A stretch of 40,572 bases of DNA, from NCBI GenBank assembly GCA_013213825.1, contig JABSQA010000016.1:1-40572 (forward strand), in the 5' to 3' direction. Of the stretch, positions 7,945-16,444 are shown piece by piece. The notes under the pieces were generated by a model. It worked only from the letters and a program-made list of their open reading frames with translations. It searched no databases and was not told the DNA's origin. The translations under genes and the position numbers were made by a program. Positions within the stretch are counted from its first letter, which is position 1, and each line of letters begins with the position of its first letter. The DNA is from Henriciella sp. (lineage in GTDB: Bacteria > Pseudomonadota > Alphaproteobacteria > Caulobacterales > Hyphomonadaceae).

Positions 7945-7980
7945 TTTGTATCCCAAATTGTACCCAATTTGTAGCCCAAA
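7945..7980. repeat. Three tandem imperfect repeats, TTGTAnCCCAA type
   Basis: TTGTATCCCAA (7946-7956), TTGTACCCAA (7958-7967) and TTGTAGCCCAA (7969-7979) follow each other with a period of 11-12 bases, about one helical turn. Read on the other strand they are TTGGGnTACAA motifs, which resemble sites found beside tyrosine-recombinase islands. This is inference from pattern memory. Confidence 0.55.
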
Positions 7981-8221
7981 AAAGAGTAACTTGAATCCGG
8001 GCTAGTCGTTAAGTTGAGCTTCTTCTTTTGGTTCTCATTTAGGACCGATGCAAGGGCCAAATCGCGATCGGCAACTACTAAATTTTTGATGATTTTAAGC
8101 ACGACCTGGCTTCGCAAACATCGTGGGGTCGAACCATCAGTTATGAGTTGTCCAATGATGCTTCCGCAAGATAAAATAGAAATAAAAAACAGAAGGTTAG
8201 GATTATTAGAAAATCAAAGAC

Positions 8222-8412
8222 TGTCACGCAAAAGCGCAAAAAACCATAGTTTGCGTTACAATTGCGTTACACTTTCATCGGGCGGTAACGCTGATGCCGA
8301 ATCCACCAAATTGCTCGACGTCGAGCTTCAAGCGTTGTCACGCAGGTAGGCGTGCGCCGCTGTTTTTCTTCCATGAATACTGCGCGATAGACCCTCTTGC
8401 GTGTGTCACGCA
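8222..8412. repeat. Cluster of TTGCGTnACA-type motifs in both orientations
   Basis: TGTCACGCA occurs at 8222-8230, 8336-8344 and 8404-8412. TTGCGTTACA occurs in tandem at 8251-8260 and 8262-8271, and is nearly the reverse complement of the first motif (TTGCGTGACA). A related TTGCGTGAG lies at 7933-7941. Repeated short sites in mixed orientation suggest protein-binding sites such as recombinase arm sites. Confidence 0.5.
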
Positions 8413-8493
8413 AACTGATCGGAAAGTCCCACGAAGCGCTGGAGATTGGCCGCCCAATAAATCGAAGACGCGGGTTCTCAGTCGACCAAAACT

Positions 8494-9959
8494 TTAACTC
8501 ATGTCGTCCCGCATTCGCGCGTTGCTAATGAGGCTCAAGGCGATCGATCTAGCTACGAGAAAACAAATCGAACCGTATCCGAGGAGCGTAAGCAGCCATC
8601 CAATGTCTGGAACAAAAAGTCTTATCGCTTCGATGGGAAGCCCGAATTGACGGGGAATTAGAGCCAGCACCATCCAAGCAATCGCGGCTAGCAAGATGCC
8701 GGGTAGGACCAGTTGGGCCGCGCCGAGCCAACGAGTCGATGATTTGCTCAAATGCCCGGTGACTGCGTTTCTGCAAAACAGACCAATCCAGACCATTAGG
8801 CCCGCTAACATAGCCCCGACGACTATCAGTTGGATCAAAGCAGGCCGCTGATCTTGAAGTCCTGGCACGGGCAGATCGAAAGCGACTGCAAATGCATCCT
8901 CAGTTAGCGCCGATGTATCCCCTGCGAGCATGCCCTGGCTTGCGTTCGCCATGATCGCGAAACCTAATCCAGTTTCTGGAGCAAACCCCGCAAGCGCGCT
9001 GTAACCACCATTCATGCCATTGTGTTTGGCCAACGGACCGAAGTCAGACTGGAACACCATCCAGCCTGGACCATACGTGGCGCCGATGGGCATATCCGAC
9101 CCGCTAGCCCAATAATCTTCCCAAGATGCAATCGCTGAGTGTTCGTCCATGAGCGCGATCAAATAGCGCCCCATATCGTCAGCGGTGGTGTAAACTCCGC
9201 CTTTCGGTCCTAAAGCCGAGCCAGGGGAGAAGCGAAATGCTTCGGGTTTCGAGAAAATGAACCGATAGGGGGTCGCTGTTTCTGGATCGCTGTCGCGCAA
9301 AATCCCTGAGCGATTCATGTTCAGGGGCTTAAAAATCCGATTTTCGATGATCGCTTCAAACGAAGATCCTTCGACCCTCGCGAGCAAGTTCCCCAAGACT
9401 TCGTAGTTTGCGTTCGAGTACTCAAACGAATGTCCAACAGGACGATTTAGCCGATATCGTTTTGTCTGCGCCGCCACTTTGGCCAGAGTACCCTCCGATC
9501 GACTCCTGCTCGTTTGGTGTCGATTTCCGTCGAACATGGAAAACCACTCGTGTGCTGCATGAACTGCCTTATGGAGATCGTGTCCGATTTTTTCTTCGTT
9601 ACGCTTCGGAATGCGGGCAAGTGGCTGACCACTGGATCGTCTAAAGAAATGCGCCCGTCACGCTCCAGTTGCAGCAGTGCGTTAGCGACGAATGACTTCG
9701 ACACCGATCCAATAGCGAAGATCGTGTTCGACGACACCGGGGTCTCAGTTTCGACATCGGCCAGGCCAAATCCACGGGCGTGAACCACCCGTCCATCTTC
9801 AACCAGAACGACCGCTGCCCCAGGAACACGCGTCTCGACCAAACGTGCCTCTATGATCCGATCAATCTCTTTAGTGCGCTGATCTGAAAAGTGCTCGCCT
9901 TGGGCGACATGATCGAGAGTGAATGCCACGCATAACGCTATCAACCACCGCAACTTCAC
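8494..9959 (-). pseudogene. Membrane-anchored beta-lactamase-family serine hydrolase, frameshifted
   Basis: Two overlapping frames make one gene. The N-terminal part (9447-9959) has a signal peptide and the catalytic SVSK (SxxK) motif, and reaches QHTSGF. The rest (8494-9537) continues with the EYSNANYEVLG segment (YxN motif), the HNG motif in AKHNGMNGGYS, and three or so C-terminal membrane helices. The break is one base, near 9525-9540, where homologues read on from HTSGF in the other frame. It belongs to the class C/PBP4*-like hydrolases, which cut D-Ala peptides or esters; the true substrate is unknown. It begins immediately after the TetR gene, so the two form an operon. Either it is a young pseudogene or the sequence holds an error. 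Confidence 0.8.
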
Positions 9960-10670
9960 CTATTTGTCCGCCAATTGGGTCGCGACCAAATTTACAAGTA
10001 AGTCTATTTGTGAATGGAAGAACTTTGGATCGCGTGACAGTGGTACATCGAGCGACATGCCTCTTAAGAACCATTGCGTTAGTCGCACGATATCAGTGGA
10101 AGAAAGTGCACTGTCAGAGTGAACGACAATCGTCCTGCGCGCCGCCCAACCGAATATCCGCAATGCTCTGAGTGCCGGCCGGCGCATATGATGTGCTATA
10201 ACCTGATCCGTACGCGCTGCGTGTAGAAGCTCCATGTAAACCTTCCCTTCGGCGCGCATAAACGCTTCGTCCCAGGCAGCATGCAGTAGTTGACGGATTT
10301 CTGTCACCGAGTGCGAAGAGGTAGGCCATGACCGTGCGAAGCGTTGGAACATCTGATTCACGATCACGATTGCCACCGCTTCATAGAGGTCGTGCTTGGT
10401 TTTGAAGTGGTGCAAGTAAGCGCCGCGCGAAACGCCGGCCGAACTCGTAATTTTGGTGACCGTGGCACCTGCGAGTCCGTATCGGTCTATCGCGTCAATC
10501 GCGCCTTTTATTATTTGGTGCCGCTTTGGATTGGTTCGCACACGTGAACTTTTTGTGGAAGTCGGTGGACTATTTTTCGATGCGTCAATTGCTTGTTTCC
10601 GCCTGAGAGGAGAGACCCGCGGTCTACGTGCATTGATCCTGTACCTGTTCATCCTGGTCATGATTGCCAT
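9960..10670 (-). CDS. TetR-family transcriptional regulator
   Basis: The TetR DNA-binding domain is clear: HQIIKGAIDAIDRYGLAGATVTKITSSAGVS is followed by the RGAYLHHFKTKHDLYEAV helix. The ligand-binding part follows at normal length. The N-terminus is uncertain: the open frame reaches 10817, and Met codons at 10670, 10661 and 10652 all lack a strong Shine-Dalgarno. All leave an unusually long basic tail before the helix-turn-helix. The gene ends where the serine hydrolase begins and faces the receptor gene at 10829, so it may control that hydrolase, the receptor operon or both. Confidence 0.85.
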   Translation of the reverse strand: MAIMTRMNRYRINARRPRVSPLRRKQAIDASKNSPPTSTKSSRVRTNPKRHQIIKGAIDAIDRYGLAGATVTKITSSAGVSRGAYLHHFKTKHDLYEAVAIVIVNQMFQRFARSWPTSSHSVTEIRQLLHAAWDEAFMRAEGKVYMELLHAARTDQVIAHHMRRPALRALRIFGWAARRTIVVHSDSALSSTDIVRLTQWFLRGMSLDVPLSRDPKFFHSQIDLLVNLVATQLADK

Positions 10671-10757
10671 GAAAATTCGGCGTCGCCAACTACCGCCTGG
10701 ATGTCGCTTTAAAGCCACAACTAGAAGCAAACGGCGAGTCAATCCGGATCTGAGATT

Positions 10758-10776
10758 GAGAATAGGTTGCAATTGC
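10758..10776. promoter_or_regulatory. Possible weak Fur box
   Basis: GAGAATAG-GTT-GCAATTGC fits the 8-3-8 Fur pattern of this window only in part (about 5 of 8 in each half). It lies between the TetR gene and the receptor operon starting at 10829. Confidence 0.35.
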
Positions 10777-10828
10777 ATCTGCAACAGTATAGCCGTACCG
10801 CAAAATTGGGAATTCAATGAGGATCAAC

Positions 10829-13207
10829 ATGATCAAATTTGCAACGGCTGCGTCACTCGCGGCGCTTTTGACTGCGGGTGCAACGGCTCAGGAAATCAGT
10901 ACAGACGACGGCGATGCGGAGGCACGGCAGGATACGGTCATCGTAACAGGTCAAAAGATTGACCGCTCTCTCCAAGATACGCCTGAGAGTGTCGCAGTCG
11001 TGACGCAAGTTGATATTCAAACACAGAACATCAATGACTTGGCTGATGCGATTTCGCGGACTGCGAACATCGCAACGCGGTTTGATGACCGAGGATTTTC
11101 CATTCGCGGTATCAGCAATGAAAACGTCAGTGGTGCTGGGTTCTCCGATCTCGCAACGATTTATGTCGATGGTGCGCCCATTTCGCGCGACGCCGTGCGC
11201 GGCGGCCCATTGAATATTTGGGATATTGAACAAATCGAGTTCTTGCGCGGTCCCCAATCAACGCTGCAAGGTCGAAACGCATTGGCCGGAGCGGTCGTTA
11301 TCAATACGGCGGAACCAACCTATGATTGGCAAGGGCGTGCCCGCGCCGTTTTCAGCACCGGCGATGAAGAGCAAAGATTCGGCGCTGCCATTGGCGGGCC
11401 AATCATTGAGGATCAGGTTGCGTTCCGCTTGGGGGCGGAAGTCAGCGAGACGGAAGGACTTGTCGAGAACACGTTCTTGGGTGGGTTCGAAGATGAAAAT
11501 GAAACGCTCAATGTTCGCGGTAAGGTGTTGATCGAGCCAAGTGCAATTCCGGATTTGCAAGTACGCTTGTCCTATACTCATGATGACCGAAAATTCGGTG
11601 AGACGATTGCATTGTTCGACATCCCTGATGCAAACGATAATCGTCAGCTGCCCGTCAATCGGCCATATATGGATGATACAGTATATGATCTCGGCGTTGC
11701 CACGATTGGCTATGATATTAATGACCGTCTCTCCATTAAGTCTATCACGACTTATAGTGAACTCGAGAGAGAGCGTTCAGGTGACACCGACCGCACACCG
11801 GATGATCTGGAGTTTTTTGGTCAGTCGATCGATACAGAGTCGTTCACTCAGGAATTCCTGCTGAGCTACTCCGGTGACCGTCTAGAAGGCGTACTTGGAG
11901 GGTATATTTCCCAAATCGACAGCCAACAGTTTTTCGACTCCACATTTACATTTGACGTCGTCAGTCAGGCGAACTTGGGGCCAACGGTTGCGGGGCTTGT
12001 GACTTTGCAATTGGTTGAAGCAGGCATTCCGTTGCCGGTTGCGCAGGCGCAGGGACAGCAGACTGCCGCTGCGGTGGTTCCGCTTTATGCCGGTGGATTC
12101 TTGATTAACGCGGTCCAACAGAACCCCGTCGAAGTGGAAACGCAAGCAGTCTTCGCTGATTTCACTTACGACCTAACCGATAGTGTCAGGCTGTTTGGTG
12201 GGTTCAGATACGATGTGGAAGAGCAAACCATTACTACAGGCAATGAAGTGAGCATTGTAACGCCGCTTCCAGATCCATCAGCGTTTCCCCCGATTGCTGC
12301 TGTAATTACGCAAGTGAATGGCCTGCTTGTTGCCAATGCTCTTGACGCGACAGAGGAAGAAACGACGTTGCAATCTCCGAGTTTCGACGCGTTCCTCCCA
12401 AAATTCGGGATTGGCTGGGATATTGATGATCGGCGCAGTCTGAATTTTATTGTTCAGCGCGGATATCGTTCAGGCGGTGTTGGTATCAATGCGGCGACCG
12501 CAACGTCTTATACGTTTGATGCAGAATATACATGGAACTACGAAGCTTCATTCCGAAGCAAGTGGCTCGATGATCGATTGACCGTCAACGCCAATGCCTT
12601 CTTCACCGATTGGACAGACCAACAAGTCAACGTGCAACTAAGCTCGAACACATTTGACACTGAGACACAAAATGCGGGTGCGTCCGAGGTTATGGGCCTG
12701 GAAATCGAAACTCAATATGAGGCTACGGACAATCTCGATGTGTACGGTTCAATCGGTATCGCAGAATCTGAATTTACTGATTTTTGTGCGACCGTATCGA
12801 TCGTGAACACCGATGGTCTAGACACCTGTGAAGTGAACGGTGCGACGGGATTTGATTTTGCAGGAAACACATTCATCAACGCTCCTGATCTCACGCTGGC
12901 AGGTGGATTTACCTGGCAGAAGGACAACTGGATCGTGAACGGTAATGCGAATTTCGCATCTGCCTCCTTCAGCCAGCTCGCCCGCCCACAAGAGCAAAAG
13001 ACAATTGATGAGCGCACACTGGTGAACTTTCGTGCGGGGTGGCGAAATGACAATTTCGGTATTTATCTAACAGGGGACAATGTGTTCGATGAAGAGTATG
13101 TGACGTCCTTGTTTACATTCGATCCTGCGAACAACTTCACAGATCCACAGTTCGCGAGATTTGGACGACCTCAAACATTCGCATTGCAGCTCGAAGCCAC
13201 GTTTTAA
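10829..13207 (+). CDS. TonB-dependent outer-membrane receptor
   Basis: A 792-aa receptor with a signal peptide (MIKFATAASLAALLTAGATAQ), a TonB-box-like segment DTVIVTGQ, a plug domain (about 40-160, with FSIRGISNEN and IEFLRGPQSTLQGRNALAGAVVI) and a long beta-barrel ending in FALQLEATF with the terminal Phe expected for the Bam machinery. It moves a ligand across the outer membrane using TonB. The frame allows ATG 10817, but GAGGA sits 5 bases before ATG 10829. The following genes (DUF3325, small membrane protein, PepSY protein) are a common set behind iron-siderophore receptors, so a ferric siderophore is the likely cargo. The ligand is not deducible. Confidence 0.92.
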   Translation: MIKFATAASLAALLTAGATAQEISTDDGDAEARQDTVIVTGQKIDRSLQDTPESVAVVTQVDIQTQNINDLADAISRTANIATRFDDRGFSIRGISNENVSGAGFSDLATIYVDGAPISRDAVRGGPLNIWDIEQIEFLRGPQSTLQGRNALAGAVVINTAEPTYDWQGRARAVFSTGDEEQRFGAAIGGPIIEDQVAFRLGAEVSETEGLVENTFLGGFEDENETLNVRGKVLIEPSAIPDLQVRLSYTHDDRKFGETIALFDIPDANDNRQLPVNRPYMDDTVYDLGVATIGYDINDRLSIKSITTYSELERERSGDTDRTPDDLEFFGQSIDTESFTQEFLLSYSGDRLEGVLGGYISQIDSQQFFDSTFTFDVVSQANLGPTVAGLVTLQLVEAGIPLPVAQAQGQQTAAAVVPLYAGGFLINAVQQNPVEVETQAVFADFTYDLTDSVRLFGGFRYDVEEQTITTGNEVSIVTPLPDPSAFPPIAAVITQVNGLLVANALDATEEETTLQSPSFDAFLPKFGIGWDIDDRRSLNFIVQRGYRSGGVGINAATATSYTFDAEYTWNYEASFRSKWLDDRLTVNANAFFTDWTDQQVNVQLSSNTFDTETQNAGASEVMGLEIETQYEATDNLDVYGSIGIAESEFTDFCATVSIVNTDGLDTCEVNGATGFDFAGNTFINAPDLTLAGGFTWQKDNWIVNGNANFASASFSQLARPQEQKTIDERTLVNFRAGWRNDNFGIYLTGDNVFDEEYVTSLFTFDPANNFTDPQFARFGRPQTFALQLEATF

Positions 13208-13221
13208 GGGGGATGGCACGC

Positions 13222-13249
13222 GGAGGAGCCGTTTGTGAGCGGCTCCTCC
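13222..13249 (+). promoter_or_regulatory. Strong hairpin between receptor and downstream membrane genes
   Basis: GGAGGAGCCG and CGGCTCCTCC form a perfect 10-bp stem with an 8-base loop. No T-run follows, so it is not a standard terminator. It may lower or stabilise expression of part of the message; it also hides GGAGGAG, a Shine-Dalgarno-like stretch. Confidence 0.65.
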
Positions 13250-13260
13250 AGCCAAGAATA

Positions 13261-13596
13261 ATGCTAGTCGTCATATCTTCTCTTTGTCTTTTGTATGTGG
13301 CCTGTGCTTTGTTGTATCAAGCAGATGAGCGCCGTGCGGCGTTTGCTCAAATCAAAGAGTCCAAGTCGATGCGGTACGGATTGCGCTCCGTTGCCGCGAT
13401 CCTGTTTCTCGTTTCGCTGATGTCTATGGCGCCGCTTCAAGGATGGCTTCGCGGCGTGCCGATTTGGCTTGGAATGCTCAGCCTGGCTTTTGTGCTGGGC
13501 TTGTTTATTGCCGCCCAAAGGCCGGGCTGGCACGCTCCCAGTGCGATGCTTGCGGCAGGGCTCGGTTTTGTTGCATTCGGTGGAGCAATGTTATGA
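13261..13596 (+). CDS. DUF3325-like small inner-membrane protein
   Basis: From the ATG at 13261 this is a 111-aa protein with about four membrane helices (LVVISSLCLLYVACALLYQA; a central pair about residues 40-80; a C-terminal one). The longer frame from 13213 would run through the upstream hairpin and is disfavoured. The early Tyr-Gln-Ala-Asp-Glu-Arg-Arg and the layout match the DUF3325 group found between siderophore receptors and PepSY proteins. Its role there is not established; a helper for the PepSY reductase is plausible. Its stop overlaps the next start (ATGA). Confidence 0.7.
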   Translation: MLVVISSLCLLYVACALLYQADERRAAFAQIKESKSMRYGLRSVAAILFLVSLMSMAPLQGWLRGVPIWLGMLSLAFVLGLFIAAQRPGWHAPSAMLAAGLGFVAFGGAML

Positions 13597-13910
13597 GTCC
13601 AGTGACTATCGGCATTTTACTCGTCATCGTGGGCCTGCTTGGCGTGGCAACATGGAAGGCGCCGCGCCTGACTAGCGTAATATTATGGTCTCTCGTTGCC
13701 GCTATCCTTTTTGGGGCTGTCTTATTGCTGACCCTGCCATTTGAATTTCGATCGCTAGCCCTGTGGCTGTCGTTAGCGGTGCCATTGATATGGCTCGGCT
13801 TTCAGTTCTTTTGCTACTGGGACAAAAAAGGCTGGCGTGTGGCGAGCGCACTGATAACAATTTCAATCGTTAGCGGCGTTGTCGTCGCTATGGTTCCAGC
13901 TCCAGTTTAG
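13593..13910 (+). CDS. Small three-helix membrane protein, receptor operon
   Basis: A 105-aa hydrophobic protein (MSPVTIGILLVIVGLLGV...) with probably four membrane segments, translationally coupled to the DUF3325-like gene by an ATGA overlap. No family is recognised with confidence; similar positions in other iron operons hold small DUF3649-like or uncharacterised membrane proteins. The longer open frame back to 13443 overlaps the previous gene and is not needed. It ends 9 bases before the PepSY gene, and all are likely co-translated. Confidence 0.65.
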   Translation: MSPVTIGILLVIVGLLGVATWKAPRLTSVILWSLVAAILFGAVLLLTLPFEFRSLALWLSLAVPLIWLGFQFFCYWDKKGWRVASALITISIVSGVVVAMVPAPV

Positions 13911-13919
13911 GGTAAAACT

Positions 13920-15524
13920 ATGGATCGCGCGCGTCACCTCCGAAACTACGACCTCCACTCGTGGACAGGAATCACGCTCGGGTTGATTGTCTACATCGTC
14001 GCCCTAACCGGCACTTTTGCGCTGTTCGACAATGAGATCAAAACCTGGGAAGATCCAAACTTGCGCGTCGCGATCTCCGACGATACGCCGGCCATCAATG
14101 AAGTGTTCTCGACTTGGGTTGAAGAGACGTCTGCGGGCGGTACCGAGTTGGAGTTTGTTCGTCTAAATTATCCCACAACTTATACGCCCTATTTTTGGGG
14201 ATTCATTCAATACCACGATGAGAATGATGAGCATGTGAACGCCAATCAGAAATGGCATGCTGAGACGGGCGAGCCGATCGCGGAGCGTGGCAATGGCTTG
14301 TCATATTGGACGTTAAATTTTCACCGCGATTTTCTTTGGCCAACTTTCCTGGGTGGCCGCCAAATTGGCCGCTGGTTGGTTGGGATTGTCGGGGTCGTAT
14401 TGATGCTTGCAATTTTATCAGGCGTGGTCGCGCACACAAAAATTCGCGAAGAAGCGTACTCCATGCGTCTGAAGCGTTCACAGCGATTAAAATGGCAGGA
14501 TAGCCACAAAGTGGTTGGGCTGTGGGGTTTGCCTTTCTACGCCATGATCGCCTTCACCGGAGCTTTTTTGGGCGTCGTTGGGCTGGTTTCGCAATTGGCC
14601 GCCGCAGTCGCCTTCAAAGGTGACATCGACTCACTAATTGGTGCGGTATTAGGTCCAGAGGCTGAGCGAACCGGTGTTCAGGTTCAGATGTTAAGTGCCG
14701 ATGAAATAGCGCAGATTCGCCATCCCGAAACTGGCGTTAGACCACAGAGTTTCGTCGTCCGGAACTATGGTGATGAAACATCTGAGATCGACATTTTCTA
14801 TGCGCCCGAGACGCAACTGTCGACGGTTGAGATTATTTCCGTGGATGGCGCGACAGGCGAGCGCATTACAGACGATCCCTTCAAAGAACAGCCCTTAGCG
14901 GGTCATTTTGTGAACGCCATGTCGCCTCTGCACTACGGAACATATGGAGGTATCTGGTTGAAGTTCTTATACTTCGCACTCGGTCTTTCATTGTCCGTCA
15001 TCACGGCGCTTGGATCGATGATGTGGATAGAGCGACGCAAGCACGGCAATGAAGGAACCAAGTCTGAGACGTTTTACAACCGACTTGGTTACTTCAATAC
15101 AGGCGTGATCATGGGGCTCCCGGTCGCGGCTATTTCAATCTTCTACCTTGATAAACTCTATGTCGGAGCAGAATCAGGACGATTGGCGGCAACTGGATCC
15201 GTGTATTTGGGAGTTTGGGTAATCGGGCTGGTCTACGCCTTTATTCGTCGGAACGACTATTCAACGACGCGGGAGCTTTTGATGCTAACCGGAGCGCTTG
15301 CGATGGGGATACCGGTGTTGAATGGCATCACGACAGGTGACTGGTTCTTCGCGCATCTAAGCGCTGATCACAGCATCGCCGCCTGGGTCGACTTAGGAAT
15401 GTTAGTTTGCGGTGCGGTGACCATCGCAGCGGGATATCTTTCTCCCGCTGAGCGAAAAACAAAACGGCGTCCCAATGCAAAAATAGCGGCAAGCCCTGAA
15501 GCCGCCGCTATTCCCGCAGAGTGA
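13920..15524 (+). CDS. PepSY-associated membrane protein (putative ferric-siderophore reductase)
   Basis: A 534-aa inner-membrane protein of the PepSY_TM family: a first helix after HSWTGITLGLIVYIVALTG, a periplasmic part, HRDFLWPTFLGGRQIGRWLVG leading into the second helix, the conserved WQDSHKVVGLWGLPFYAMIAFTG region, a PepSY domain (about 230-330) and several C-terminal helices with HFVNAMSPLHYGTYGG. Conserved His residues at helix ends suggest haem binding. Family members such as FoxB/PiuB-type proteins reduce ferric siderophores at the inner membrane. With no ABC importer nearby, periplasmic reduction is a reasonable role here. Confidence 0.85.
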   Translation: MDRARHLRNYDLHSWTGITLGLIVYIVALTGTFALFDNEIKTWEDPNLRVAISDDTPAINEVFSTWVEETSAGGTELEFVRLNYPTTYTPYFWGFIQYHDENDEHVNANQKWHAETGEPIAERGNGLSYWTLNFHRDFLWPTFLGGRQIGRWLVGIVGVVLMLAILSGVVAHTKIREEAYSMRLKRSQRLKWQDSHKVVGLWGLPFYAMIAFTGAFLGVVGLVSQLAAAVAFKGDIDSLIGAVLGPEAERTGVQVQMLSADEIAQIRHPETGVRPQSFVVRNYGDETSEIDIFYAPETQLSTVEIISVDGATGERITDDPFKEQPLAGHFVNAMSPLHYGTYGGIWLKFLYFALGLSLSVITALGSMMWIERRKHGNEGTKSETFYNRLGYFNTGVIMGLPVAAISIFYLDKLYVGAESGRLAATGSVYLGVWVIGLVYAFIRRNDYSTTRELLMLTGALAMGIPVLNGITTGDWFFAHLSADHSIAAWVDLGMLVCGAVTIAAGYLSPAERKTKRRPNAKIAASPEAAAIPAE

Positions 15525-15535
15525 TATAATTGAGT

Positions 15536-16366
15536 TTAGTTTTGAACCGCGATTACCGCGTTCGAAGCCGCGACGGTGACCGTCGCCAAATCAGCGTCCA
15601 ATGAATCTGGGCGGACCGCGCTTGGATAGGCGTCCTCCAGTTTTGCGATGGCATCTAAGATGGCGGTCGCAGCCGCTTGGTCTTCGACGGCGATCGCATC
15701 TGCGCTTTGGAGAAAGACTGCTTCACCTGCTTTGAAGAACCCATAGCCGTCGAGATAGGGCTCATATGCATCGGACTCGAGGGCGATCCGGTACATGTCT
15801 GCAGCGCGTTCGATCTGATCGACCGCAACACCCGCCGCGACACTTGCGTCGCTCGCGTCTGTCGCTGGAGCTTTTTCAGCCGCTGCCCGGAGCGCGGCGA
15901 TAATTTCGTCTGCGCGTGCGTTGATCTGTTCCGGTGTTTCGCCTGCGAAGATCGCCCCTGAGGTTGCTGTTAGGAGATCACTAAAGTCTTCGACACCAAG
16001 TTGTTCGAAGACCTCAGCGCTCTCGAACAGCACTTCGGATACTGGGTGGGCGAACATCTCAGCAGCGGCGTCGTTTTCGCCGAGCGCGTGCGCATCGCGG
16101 GCCGCGATGATGTGCGCTTCTGTGATGGCTAGAATGGACAGAAACACCACAGGATCTGTCAGCGCCTCAGTGATAACTACCCCGCCTTCGCCTTCACCAG
16201 CTTCTGTTCCAGCCGGTTCCGCCGCTTCGATTGGTGGCGTTTCAGCAGCAATCTCTGTTTCGGGGGCGTCGGCTGTGGGTTCCGGGGTGCCGCAAGCCGC
16301 GAGCGTTCCGCCTGCAAGCGCGACGCCGAGACCAAGCTGGGACCAGCGTTTTAGTGTTGTTGTCAT
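15536..16366 (-). CDS. Lipoprotein of unknown function, Fur-linked
   Basis: A 276-aa protein with a classic lipobox (LGVALAGGTLAACG), then an acidic Ala/Glu/Pro-rich tether (about 25-65), then an all-helical domain with EAHIIAARDAHALGENDAAAEMFAHPVSE. Spaced His and acidic residues suggest a metal-binding helical bundle, loosely like imelysin/EfeO-type periplasmic proteins, but no motif proves that. ATG 16366 is chosen because AGGAAA lies about 7 bases upstream; a GTG at 16369 is also possible. It is divergent from the PiuC-type gene across a Fur box, so expression under iron shortage is likely. Confidence 0.7.
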   Translation of the reverse strand: MTTTLKRWSQLGLGVALAGGTLAACGTPEPTADAPETEIAAETPPIEAAEPAGTEAGEGEGGVVITEALTDPVVFLSILAITEAHIIAARDAHALGENDAAAEMFAHPVSEVLFESAEVFEQLGVEDFSDLLTATSGAIFAGETPEQINARADEIIAALRAAAEKAPATDASDASVAAGVAVDQIERAADMYRIALESDAYEPYLDGYGFFKAGEAVFLQSADAIAVEDQAAATAILDAIAKLEDAYPSAVRPDSLDADLATVTVAASNAVIAVQN

Positions 16367-16412
16367 CACTGATTTCCTAGATTGTTGAGTTCAACTACGG
16401 GATCAGTATGAC

Positions 16413-16431
16413 TGTATTGATAATCATTCGC
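16413..16431. promoter_or_regulatory. Fur box between lipoprotein and PiuC-type gene
   Basis: TGTATTGA-TAA-TCATTCGC has a perfect right half. The 17-base core TTGATAATCATTCGCAA is identical to the one at 18357-18373. It can serve both divergent genes. Confidence 0.8.
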
Positions 16432-16444
16432 AAGTAGGAATTCG

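Larger units (their letters stand above)
7505..8490. other. About 1 kb without a recognisable gene
   Basis: All frames here are short, overlap each other on both strands and show no family character. The stretch is rich in short repeated motifs (see 7945-7980 and 8222-8412), plus GTTACCC twice near 7802-7820. It lies between the IS element and a frameshifted hydrolase gene, and looks like decayed DNA or the arm region of a lost integrative element. No tRNA is seen. Confidence 0.6.

Noticed and set aside
7529-8497. Several 65-110 codon frames in the gene-free kilobase
   Set aside because: They overlap one another on both strands, have no motifs and no good starts.
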